A stretch of DNA of 64,000 bases, from the NCBI GenBank assembly GCA_013397455.1, contig VYZB01000171.1, forward strand, positions 1,695,252-1,759,251. Reading direction: 5' to 3'. The notes under the pieces are model-generated. The model did no database searches. It was not told the DNA's origin and worked only from the letters and a program-made list of their open reading frames with translations. The stretch is from Crotophaga sulcirostris (taxonomy: Eukaryota; Chordata; Aves; Cuculiformes; Crotophagidae). Numbering within the stretch: position 1 is the first letter of the stretch; each line of letters starts with the position of its first letter. The translations under genes and the position numbers were made by a program. This document shows positions 1 to 12,100 of the stretch, piece after piece.

Positions 1-99
1 CCGAGCGTCCCGGGGGTCGGCGGCGGCGGCAGCGCGGGGAGAACCGGAGCCGTGGTGGTGGCGGCGGCGGCCGAGGGCAGCCGGTGTGCCACCGCCTCT

Positions 100-198
100 A
101 TGATGAAATTTAAGCCGAACCAGACGCGGACGTACGACCGGGAGGGCTACAAGAAGCGGGCGGCGTGCCTGTGCTTCCGCAGCGAGCGGGAGGACGAG
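100..198 (+). CDS. NUDT4: NUDT4 coding exon 1
   Basis: It encodes residues 1-33, from MMKFKPNQTRTYD to the acidic SEREDE end, and stops exactly at a codon boundary before the donor GTGAGC (199). It lies inside a CpG island. The first ATG (100-102) has a poor context, with T at -3. The second (103-105) has A at -3, so either may be used, giving proteins differing by one Met. The 5' UTR continues to the left edge of the window, and the transcription start is not visible. Confidence 0.96.
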
Positions 199-3100
199 GT
201 GAGCCCGCCGGGGGCGCGGAGCCCGCGGCTGAGGGGAGCGGGGGGGGGGCGCCGCCTTCCGCGTCCCTTTTGTCTGCTCGGGGCGGAGCAGCCCCTGCAC
301 GCGCACAGCCGCGCGGCTCCCGCCCCGCAGGAGACGGCGGCGGCGGTGGCTGCTGCTCCGCCGTTCCCGTCCCGCAACCCCCCGCCCTGCCTCGCCCACC
401 ATCTTGGGGCGGGGCGGCGCGCGGGCCCCACGTGCGCGGAGGCCGCCTTTGTGCGCGGCCGCGGTGCCGCCGCCTGGGGGGGGTTGAGGCGGGGAGGGGG
501 GGGCACAGGACAGCGGCCGAACTGCCGGGGTATCCTAACACCGAAAAGGCCGGCAAATAAACTCTCTTGGAGAGTCGTTTTGGAGTTTCGGGAAGCAGCA
601 TCCTTTACTGCAGCGCTGGGCGCGTGAGGGAGTGATTTCCGTCGTTCATGCGTAACGCGACGGGAGCTTGGAACTGAATTACCTGCTTTAAATGCACGGG
701 TGTAAACCCATTTCCCACTTGGGTGCCTGTGCATAAACATACTTCTGGTATCAATCCCGTGTGTGCCCGCGGAACCCCCGGCGGTGTGTGGTGGCGCAGT
801 GAGGGCAGGGCTGGTGCTGGCCCTAAAACGAGCCCCTTGCCTCCCTCTGGGCTCAGGAAAACCCGCACCTCCGTGGGTGTTTCCCAGCAAGGGAGTAAAA
901 TGGGGATGGAAAATATTTGAGCTCGGGTGGGGGATGCGATTTGGGTTGTAGAGGAGGGTAGCGCTCAGCCCGGGTTGTGTGTTGCAGTGGAATCGGGAGG
1001 TGGGAATGGAAGTTGTCCTGTATTCCGGAGCCAAGGTCAATGGCAGTGGCTGTCGTGTGGAAACTTTGCAGGTGATTTCGTTGCACGATGCAGTTATAGG
1101 CTTGTCTTGGACTGGAAGCAGGCCCTTTCCTGATTTTTAGTTTTCATTTTCTTCTTAAATAGCTAAAAATAATTGAGTAACCTGATCCAGCAGGAGATGT
1201 CCCTGCCCAGGGCAGGGGGGTTGGAACTGGATGATATTTAAGGTCCATTCCAACCCAAACCTTTCTATGATCTTATGATTCTAACTGAAAAGGTTAGGGC
1301 TTGGTTGGGTTTTTCCCCCCTTTTGTTTGTATGCTGGAGGAAGCTTGTGTCTTGTCTGAATGGTCAATGTGACAAATTTCTTGCTTATTTTTAAGCATCT
1401 TGTAAGGAATGTAATGTAGTAGGGAGAGATCTGATCTTAAAATACTGACCCTTGACTTTAGGCAAAAAACTTACATGATGTTCTGGTGTACACAATTCCC
1501 TATGTGGTGTAAATACAGCCTTAGGATCACACTGGTCAGCTTTTCCTAATATTATAAAGGGGACAGGTGCCCAGCAGAAATCTAGCTAGCTCTTGCTATT
1601 GGTGTAGCTTTTCACTGGTTTCAGCAACACCTCTGATACTCCAGCGTGCTTCCCCTTTTATGTCTTGAGTATTTATTTTTGGGTACTACTCCAACTCAGA
1701 CTTGTTTGGTGTTCAAGCACCTGAGCTGCTGTTACAGCTTTCTTGCACCAATTGTAGTTGGAAATTCATGGCTGGGGTCACCTTTGTTCAGTGATTTCCA
1801 TTCATTCTTCATTTCTTCTTATATACCCTTTAATTTTGTATCCAAATGAAACCACTGACTGCTTGAGAAAATCTTTACACATAAGAAGACCCTCCAAGCC
1901 TAAGGATGGCAGTATCAGCTTTGCTGGGCTGCATAAGAAGGGTGAATGCTCACACTTGTCACGCTGGAGCGGGTGGGCTATCTGTACAGCTGGCATGGGG
2001 CTGGGCTTTGGCATTGTGCAAGTAGGTACAAATTGAGGATGAAAAGAAATAACACCAAGTCAGAACTGGGACATGAATTAAGCATGCAAAAACAGTTCAA
2101 ATTATCTTCTGGTAAATTATTTCCAAAAAAGCAGTGGCAACATCTTGAACTTCTTAGTTATTTCCCAAGTGGCAGCTCTATCTGTATCAACACAGAACGT
2201 ATTCCTTGGAAGCTTGATACCTGACTTCTGCTTGTGATTGACTTGTATCAACTGCCACGTTCCCCAGATTTGCTGCATGAGGCTTGCTTCTGCTGTTGTT
2301 CAACAAATTTGTTTTAGTAGGCTTACTTCGAACTCCACCTAAATGTCTTCAGTGTTTCCTGTCCAATTCTCTAGAGATTGTACTATCAGTTTTCTTTCAG
2401 TGGACCTACGTGTCCCAGGAATCTTAAAGTCAGCAGACTCCTGTAGAAGCTATTATGGGGAAAAAAAATTAGTTTTCATAGTTATTTTAACCTACAAGTT
2501 TACTACCCCATAAGCAAAGAGTTGCTAGACATTGAAGGAGAGACAACTGAAAGCATTCTTTAGCAATACATTTATTTTTATTAGTTTAAAGCAAGAATTG
2601 AAGCTTGTGGGTTTTTTACTGCAAACTATCTCAATAGGTCATGTTCTACTGTTCAGCTGGTCAGGTTCTGTCTGGAGGAATGAGTATCTGCAGCAATCTT
2701 CTGACACAAATCTTAGAAATAACCTTTTTCCTATGTCTGTTCTGAGTGTCTGAAAGGCCAGTCCATATCCAGTCGTGCCTATGCTTTGATTTTTTTTTTC
2801 CTCCTTTCTTGCACTTGGCTTTCTGATGTATCTGTCAACAGCAGTCATTCCCTTCTGAGCACTTTTTTGATGGTCTTGAAGTCTTACAGCCTTGTTTCCT
2901 AAGACAGTTTTCTTTTTCTGATCATCATGGTAGCTTTTTAATATCCTTGGGTTTGACAACCATATTTTTTTGAATGTGGGTGACAGTTGTAGCTGCTTTA
3001 GATGGAATACCTGTGTTGTGTAAAAGTTTACTAATACTTTTGTAGCTATACTAGAAAGAAATACTCTGATAGGACCCATCTTTATCATGACTGTAAAACT

Positions 3101-6100
3101 GTCATGTAGTCATCTTGTGATTAGTGGTGATATTGAAATCTCTAACTTGTTCCCATCTCATGAACTCTCATTGTACAGGACACTAAATTTCTGGTATATT
3201 ATATTCACAATATGTTGTTCTTAACCAAATGTGATCCTTTTTCTGCAACTTCAGCATGGGATTCCCTGCTGATATCATGACTTACAGGTGCTGCTTCTCA
3301 ATTCGGAGACTCACAGACTTCAGTAACATGTTTTTGTGATCACCACCAGTGAACATCAGGCCAGTGACTAAAACATTTCATATCTCTATTGTTAGTCATC
3401 TTCTAGCAAAATCTGTGTGTTGTGACTTGTCTGTTTCCTATCCAAATAACACTTCTGATGCTACCAGCCTAGCCGTGTTGAAGTTCGTGTTGCAGCTGAG
3501 TTTTCTAGACAGTGAAGGAATATGTCAATTGAAAAAGACTGTGGTAATGGTGTTCTTGATAAAACCAGAGGGTATTTTCATTCATTTTCTGTTCACTTCA
3601 TTTCTTAATTCGAAACATAGGTGGGCTCTAGAATACCACAGAGGCAAAACTCAGTCTGGTGGTCCCTGCAATCAGTCTGAGATACAGCTGCTGAACTCCT
3701 CTCTAGCTGCAGCATCCTGTCAATTAGATTTACCAAGAGTCTTTGCTGCCAGATTTAAAACTGTTGAGTCAGTTCTCTTGGGTGTTAAGGGCTGGAAACT
3801 GGGCTTGCCCACAGTCTTGCAACCAGTTAAGAGCTTCTGCTTTGTCTTGCACGTTCTTGTGAGATGACTGATAGTTGTCTAGATACAGTGCTGCAAAAAT
3901 TCCCTCTCCCCATTTCCTTAATTGTCAAGTGACTCCACATATCCCAGTTTACTGCTGTGTAACCCACTTTGGGTTAGATTTTGTAGCCTTCATTTGTGAT
4001 ATGGTATGATTAAAAAAGAAAAATCTTGGAGGAAACCCAGATAGCCAAGTAGCGTGGCCAGTAGCTTTGCATATTTTTTGGAGTGTTGTAGAAGATCATC
4101 TCTTAGAGTACTGTCATTGAAGTGTTGCCTGTTTTTGTCTCTCAGTGCTGTCATTTGGGCTGAAGAGAGCAAGATGGCTGGATATGAGCTTAAGTGCTGG
4201 CTTCTTCTGTTGTTGTTAATGGAAATGAAGGAGTAATTGGAGGCACTGTCTTCCCTTTGAATGAAAAATGCTGGAAATGAAGCAGGAGAAATACCATGAA
4301 AAAAGAAACAAGGCTATGTGGGCATGAAATGTGTGGGAACTGCAGGCTCTCTGATTTGAACAAGCAAGAAGCTGTTAGGTGTGTGCAAAAAGCTGATGGT
4401 ATTCAGCAGACTGGGATGGGCTGGCAGATTTGTGTATGAGGAAATGAAAGTCTGTCTTGAGCAGGAGGAGATGTGGATAAGCCTGCAGGAGAACATCTCA
4501 GTGCTGTGAGGGCCAACTGCTTCCGCAGGTTGGAATTGATTATGTATTCAGTATTCTGCAAACAATGGTTTTACATAGAATGCTGCTGCCCTAGGGTCTG
4601 GGCAGAGGGTAGGCAAGGAAATTCTTAAAGCACAGAATGAGGCAGGACTTTTAAGCAGCAAGAAAAAAATTGTAATAAAAACTTTCTAGTCATTTGGATA
4701 ACAGAAACCATTTTACAAGCTAATTTAATTTTTGTTCCATCAACTGCATGTTATACAAATAAATGACTAGTTATTTTTAAATACCTTGTATATAAAACTT
4801 GAGTGCATTCTAATTATTTTGGAATCTGTAACCCTGCTTTATGTAATTGAATAAAGTATTGAAAGCCCTACTTTAGTGTTCAGCCAGCAGTTGCTAGTGG
4901 CAGATCTAAAGTAGTTTCATATGCAAAAAACTCTCCAGGCTTTTCAATATTGCCATTTTTATTGTTCAGCCTTATACAAGAGGTGAAAATAGATGGGAAG
5001 GGTTTCCTGTTGAGACAGTAGTGAGGATAACTGTATTGTCACACACTTATGGGAAATGTAGATTTGGGTTTTTTCTTTTCCTGTAATAGGGCATACACTT
5101 GCATGTCAATTATTTCCCCTTAATTTTGAGGTTAAAATGATAGGCTCTTAGTATTGTATCTCCTTTTTGATCGGATTTAGAGAATTTTATTTCTTGGGCT
5201 GTAGAATGTAGAGATTTAAGAAATCCTTGTTTAAGTGACCACCAGAACAAGGTAGATGTTTTATTAATTCAAAAAATAGTAGTGTTTTTCAGTTTGTTAC
5301 AGCTTTTGCTTCATATTAACAATAGTTTTATTAAAGGATAATAAAAGAAAAAGTAAAATTATATTTTTGTTTTGGTCTAAATCTGAAAACCAGAAAGACC
5401 TGGTGTAGCCTCACCTGATCTATAAAACCAGGGCCCAGAATTGTCATCTGGCTACCCTGGCAGAATGGGGTGTTTTAGGACTTATTGTAAATGAACTTGC
5501 ACTGTGAGGAAAACTTCAATACTTGATGAAGAATTTGGCATTTGGTTTCTTTATCCTTCAGTGACAGCTTTTGGGTGTAAACACACAGAAGTGTGCTTTT
5601 AAATATAACTTGGTGTGACTATGGCACCATATTTAAGGGTGGCATTCTCTGAAGTAATGTATGGATTGATACAGGTTGCCTTGCCTGCTCTATGGTAACC
5701 TAATAGAATATAGGCATATTTTAAAATACCAGAGAATACACATTTCAATATGCACCTCAGGTGCACTGTGGTTTGGACTTGGTCGTTTACCTGCCTTGCT
5801 AACATGCAGAGGGAATATTTGACATAGAATCAGAATGGGTTTGGTTGAAGGGACCTTAAAGAGCATCTAGTTCCAACCTCCCTGCCGTGGGTAGGGACGC
5901 CTTCCACTGGATTGCTCAAAACCTCATCCAACCTGGCCTTGCACACCTCCAAGGATGGGGCATCAATGACTTCTCTGGGCAACCTGTTCCAGTGCCTCAC
6001 CACCCTCGGTAAAAAATTTCTACCTAGTACCTAATCTAAATTTCCCTTCTTTCAACTTAAAACCATTACCCTTCATCCTATGACTGCACTCCCTGATAAA

Positions 6101-9100
6101 GAACCCTTCCCAATTTTCCTGCTGCCTTAGTTTTTCCTCAGCATTTTCTTGATATTTGGACAGTCGTCTGTGTGATGGAGGAAGGGATATAGCTTGAAAA
6201 ATCAAGACCTATAAATAGCTTCCAAAATGGCTCTTAATGATGTGTCTACAGAGACAGTGTCTGCTTGCGGTGCATCCCTGCAGGCTGGAATGGGGTTCTG
6301 CAGGGGTTTAAGCTTGTGTTTGATGTTAAAGAAAAACAAGTGAATGTTAGGTTGCTGTGGTAGGTTTTATATTAGGTAACCAACTTAGAAAACACAAGGG
6401 CCTTGTTGTCCTTACTTCCCCAGAAAAACAGCTTTCTGCAGGCATTGCATAGGCACCTTACTTTCGTGTTGGGATCTTTTTTGACAAATTGCCACTGCTT
6501 GTCAGCAGTGTAAGCACACAGGTTTGAAGCTGTAGGAATTCAGCTGTGTCCACCACAGCAGGAAGCTTCAGTCTTCACTTATGCCTCTTCAGATTCTAAA
6601 ATCAGTCAACCATGAACTGTTTTTTATTGCAAAACTTTATTTTTTTTTTTTCTAGTACCTATGATGTTGCTTGCCTGTGCCATGTGAATGTGTTTAATGG
6701 GGTGGATAGTTGCTCAAAATGGAATGAGGGGAGAAGGAAACCTGATTGTGCCTGTCTGACGTCAGGCTGAGGTGTTCTGCAACAAAACATGTTTTTTTGA
6801 TTTGCCCTGTTTTTGAAGTAGTAATACTTTTAAGTGTTTAGATAATTGAGAAAATATCCTTTATAGCTTACTTGCACTGTCCTAAGCCTAATTTGAGGAT
6901 TTAAACTGGTGGCTAATTTTCTGTTTGAATTGCCCCAGTTAACTCAGTGGTGCTTGATTTAACAGCTTATGTGAAATAGCAGAGTGGCAGACTTCTTCAG
7001 AAATATATAGAAGTCCTAGATAAGAGAGAGAGATGCACATGCAGGATTTGTAGTTGTGTTTTAAACACCTTCAGGTGTGTGAGTTCACAGACCACAGGCT
7101 GATGTGTATTTTCTTTCCAGGCTTGTTTGTAGAATGCTTAAAAAGCTTATTTTGGTTAGGTGGCTTTCACCAGTTATTCCAACCTGAAGAAAGATGTGTT
7201 TGCCTTTGGCCAGTCACTGATTTCATGAAACGCTGCTATCTAACTTAGTGCTTAAGCACTTCAGTGGAACCAGTCCTGTAAATGACAATGCTTCCTAACA
7301 GATTTTTGTCTTCCAAGATGTGTGTCTTTTTTCCCAAGTATCTCAAAGACAAAAAAAAGGCTAAAAGGTAACTAACTGGTACTTGTTAAGAAGTAACCTT
7401 GTTGTGCCTTTACCTGAAGCTGAACAGCTCTCAAACGCTTGGAGCTCTTGTTTCTGACAAGTGCTTGGAAGCTGATCCCTTAGTCAAACAGATTATGTTG
7501 CTGAGTAACCGGTAAAGCCCAGTTCTCCTGCTCAAGATTAGGCTGTGGTTTCAAGTTGCAAAGACATGGGCAGTAATGTGAGTTTTAGCTCTTTGCTTTC
7601 TACCTTATGTGTTTTCTCCCTTGGTCTGTATTGGCAAGCGTAAGCAAAGAAAGGACATACTGTAGGGTGGATTGGAGAACTGACCCAGCAAGAGAAGTGA
7701 AGCTTCTTTTATAGACACTTGTGGGGGCAGTTGTTGTTTGTAGGGTCACTTTTTGCTGCCAGGAATCTCCTTTTGCCATATGTCTGGGTGCAAGATCCGC
7801 ACCCTTCATTGCACCATGAGACCTGTCACATCTGATTCTCTGAAGCATACCAAAGCTTAGGGGGAGAGCTAGTGTTACAGGTGGCTGGAGTGCTTGTTGA
7901 CGTGAGGAAATGCGTTCTGACTGACGTACCAGAGTAGTGTAGTGCTGTCTGTTCCTGATAGGAACACTTCAGCCGAAGAACAAAACAAAGTACTTTAAAT
8001 AACCAGAGGAAGGTACTCAGATTCTGAATCACTGTTAACATGTTAGCCAAATATGTGAATTTCATGTAAAATAAAATTTTTAGAAGAATAGATTTTTAGT
8101 TACAAGTTAAAGCAAAACTTCTGAAAAAGGCTGATGTCTCTCTACCTGTGCCATGTAGCCTTAAAATCAGAAGTTCTCAAAGGAAAAATCATTTGCAGAT
8201 CTGTTTCTGAAGTATCATAAAAATACATGCATATATTTCTTTGTCATTCATCTTCAGAATGCCAGTAAAGTTGCAGTGACTGATGTCCAAGCATTGTGCT
8301 GCTGCTTTGGAAAGTGATCTTTACTTACAAAGTTGGGGCTTTTATTTAATATATTGTGTAGACAGAACCCGGTGTTCTGGGTTGTTTTCAAGATGCTGTG
8401 CTCAAGTTAATGAACATTAGGATTAATGTACTGCTAGCTGTTATATTTCTCTGCTGTTCTGTCAGCTCCTGTTCATTTAGTCTAAATCTTCTTTTTAACC
8501 TCTGTCAAAGCTGGGGACTGCTGTTCAGTCTATTGTCTGAAGTACTTTACTAGAGGCTTTTGAATTGACTTGGGCTGACCTGAAATTGGGTAGTTGCTGT
8601 CATGCCTTTCTTCCCTAGTTTGTGGGGTGTTGAAGCTTGTTTGGCTGTGTACTGGTAAGTGTGGAGTGAGTGCAGGCTGAAAACTAAGCTTAAACAGTAC
8701 AGGCTAGTTTTCAGCCAGATCAGCTTCTGGAACTCGCTGTGCTAGGGCAAGGGAGAAAGTAAAGGTGTTGAAGCCTTGGCTTTAGTTAGCTTTTAAAATG
8801 CGTTCAAATCTGATCCCAAGGTTTAACCACTCTGCAGTAACTGTGCACGTTACATCTCCAGGTTAAGAAAAGTCATTTTGAAAAAGATTGCAGTGAAGAA
8901 TGAGGACTACAAGCAATCAGTCTGCTGAGAATGTTTTCAGGAAGGCACAAGTGTGTTCCTTACTAAATGCTATCTGTAAGGCATTGCTACGGTGAGGTGT
9001 AAAGCTCCAATGCATTTTTCAGCTTTCCAGAGTCCAAAACGAGACAATGACATTCTAGGAAGAGGATATCAAGGTAACCTGTAAGGGAATTGAGAAACTG

Positions 9101-12100
9101 AGAAATGAGGCAGAGATTCTTAAAATAGCAAAAAGTGTTATGTAAAGGAAATCACTGACTACAGTAGCAGGTTGAAATGTACGCATTTCAAATTAGAGAG
9201 CACTTTCACCAAAAATTCATGCAGTGAATCCTGCTAATATGGTCCAGTTGGCCCTTGTGATGGATTAATATTTGTAAGAGATGCTTTTCTTTGCTCATTG
9301 GTAATGTTCCTGTGTTGTGGCATTCAAAGTAATTTCCTAGTACTCTTAAGGAAGCTCCTGAGCTGAAAACAATTGGAAGTGCTAGGGAACAGTGAAATAT
9401 TTCCTGTTCATATTCTTCCCTGAGCATCTGCTTATGGCCATTTTGAAACAAATCATGGGGCTTGACTGACCCTTCTGGCTGTATTTGGATTAAATCATCT
9501 TTATGGCTCTTTCAAGTGCTTGTAACTTTGGCAGACTCAACCATGTAGGCTGAAGTTCTCCATGCTGAGTGTGCTAGGTTAGACTAAATTAACTTCCATA
9601 CAAGTGCATCCTGTTTTCTCAGAATAGGGTTGGATTTTTTTTACCTCTTCATGTTTAACACCTGTGAGGACATAATAGTACAGCTGTTCTCTGTAACAGC
9701 ATTTTGACACTCTGTTTTGTAGCCAAAAGCTACCTCTTGCTGCCCCTGTGATCTTTCCTATGCTCTGATCAGTTTAAAGCTTCTGAAATTGTTTGCATGA
9801 ACTCACCTTTATAGAGCCTGGGAGCTAAAGCCTTTGTCTTCCATGCACCTGCCTTCTTTCCATCTCTGTGCCATGTTTAGCCTGAGCAATGCAGTGTTCT
9901 TTGCTACTGAGCCACTTGTGCTTAGTGGTCTTTTGGGGGTGAGGGGTTTATTCCTTTCCTCCTCAAAGTCATTCCTTTTAACTGCCAGTTTTAGTAGAAA
10001 AAGGCAGACTTGGCTCTCTCTATCAGGTAATTCAAACAGCAAACAGCACGTAGCTAGTGGATTAATGGGGGTGATGAGAGAGGAGAAAATGGGGTGTGCA
10101 GTGGGAACAGAGGAATAGATGTGATTATGCCTGGAGGAGAGAGCTTGCAAAGATGTCTGACAGATTTCTGTGGAACTGGAGTGGAGCAACTAAGGTTTTT
10201 TTTCCTTGCAATAGGTCCACTATGGAAAAATTCCCATCTTACTGTTGGTTTATAGAGGTGTCTGCTACTGTTGCTTCATCACTTCAACTTGTGGATGACT
10301 TTACTCTGAAGTCAAAGAATCCCACCATGGGGGATTGCTCTGTCTAACAAGTTTCAAACTTAACCTTTATTTTTTTATGTAAGCTGATTTTAGTACAATT
10401 ATTTTTGTAAGCTCTAATGGTACACAGTTAAGATAGTAACCAATAATATTTTGTGTAAGCTTAACTCATTTTCTACTTTGTGTGCTTGATGTGAAAAAAT
10501 ACAAGGAGGAATAGGTTTTGGCTGCAATTTGTATTACTCTGAGCTGTGGCCATTTTAGTCTTCTAGAATAGATGGCTGCTAACTGCTTCATGTATTTCTT
10601 TTGACTTGAGAACACTGAATGGGCCAAAAATTTGGCATCCTTCTCTAGAAATTTTCTGTTGTTTGCAGGCTCACATTTATAGTGAGCAAGTCCCATGATG
10701 CCACAGGCCCTGTAATTACTTTTTGGGTTTTTGGTTAACCATATCTTGGTTAAGCATACCAAAAGGTGCTTATTACAAGTAGGCTGGGTAACAGTGTCTC
10801 TTCCTCACTGCACTCAAAGGTCATTGCTATTCCTGGACTCAAAAACAAGGTAAAAACTTGGCTAGTATGACAGTGGAGGAATTTTCCTTTTCTCCTCCTA
10901 GCTGAATTTTGCAGCTTTACTGCTTCACTTGGCAATGTTATGGAAAAGAATAGCTTTACTGTAGTCTTTGGAGTAAGATAAACTTAACATTATATCTAGG
11001 CAAGCAGATTTGATGCCATTAATCTGTACTTTGGAAACCTGTTGAAGTGAGTTAGTCCATCAATAGTAAGGCTTTTTCAGAGACATGGGATGGCAGTGAT
11101 GACTTGCAAGTAACACAAGAATTCTTAGTCCTCTCTCTGCATGCAGAGTTATGTGATACAGATTTCCCTGCATAGTTCCTTCATTTTCTGAGTGTAATAG
11201 GATTGTAACATCAAATTTGGTGTGCATAGGCCAGGGTATAAGGTAGGTGTGTGATATTGTGTAGTCTTCATTTTCAGTAAACCAGTATAACGTGCATGAA
11301 CATGAACTTCCTCAAAAAGACTGGATGTCCAGGCAGCCTAGATCTGTTTTCCTTACTTGCTTATTTTGCACTAAATGAAGATGAATTGCAGGCTTTTTAC
11401 TACTGATTTTGCATCTCTCCTGGCACCTGAGTACATTGTCAACCAAGCACAACTTTTTTGGCGTCTTCATTTCTAAGTGATCTCTGTATTTATAACCTAG
11501 TCATTCAGGTACTGTGGGATGTGTCTGCTGGCCACTTACAGACTGAAACACGAGAAAATTCTATCTACTACAGGGAATAAAATACAACATGCACAAAAAT
11601 CCCCTATGCAAGTGAGAGCAAGATTGCTTGCTACCATAACAAAGAATCTGCATGGAGTGCCTTTCAGCCTTACCACACATCTCAACTGCTAGCTCTCAGC
11701 TCTTGGCTTTTGTTGAAATGGATTACCACCAGGTATGTTTTTGCTAGGATACCCCAGGATGGATGTCTTATGCCCTAGTAGCTTCAGATATTAATGTTAC
11801 TGGGTGGAAAAAATTGTGTGTCTGAAGGTCTCAAGAATATACCTTAGTGTGGTCACTTAGATTCAGAGTGTATAAGCAGTGGGATCAGAGGAGAATAAAG
11901 CATAGAGGCAAAGAAACTTGAGAAAATGCTTCATATCCTGGGTTAGCAGAGACTTGGTTAGTTGCCAAAATGAACTCCCAGGCTGTAATACTTGGGAGTT
12001 TATATATAGCTGTAAAGCCTGTCTACCAGAATTGATGTATATTAATGTTCATTACTTGCTAGATGTAATTGTTTCTGATTTTTAAAAGGGTAATTTAAAG

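Larger units (their letters stand above)
1..660 (+). promoter_or_regulatory. NUDT4: CpG island over NUDT4 5' UTR, exon 1 and start of intron 1
   Basis: The first ~660 bases are very GC-rich and dense in CpG. They contain GGC/GCC runs in the 5' UTR and G-runs in early intron 1. The density falls after about 660. This is the usual form of a vertebrate housekeeping promoter. The core promoter itself probably lies left of the window, since position 1 is already in or near the 5' UTR. Confidence 0.85.

Noticed and set aside
52..627. 191-codon open frame over the NUDT4 first exon
   Set aside because: It is exon 1 plus intron 1 read-through in GC-rich DNA and an LTR fragment. The exon ends at 198 by its donor and by family match.
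147..1040. 297-codon minus-strand open frame at the left end
   Set aside because: It is antisense to the CpG island, proline/arginine-rich from GC bias, and has no recognisable domain.
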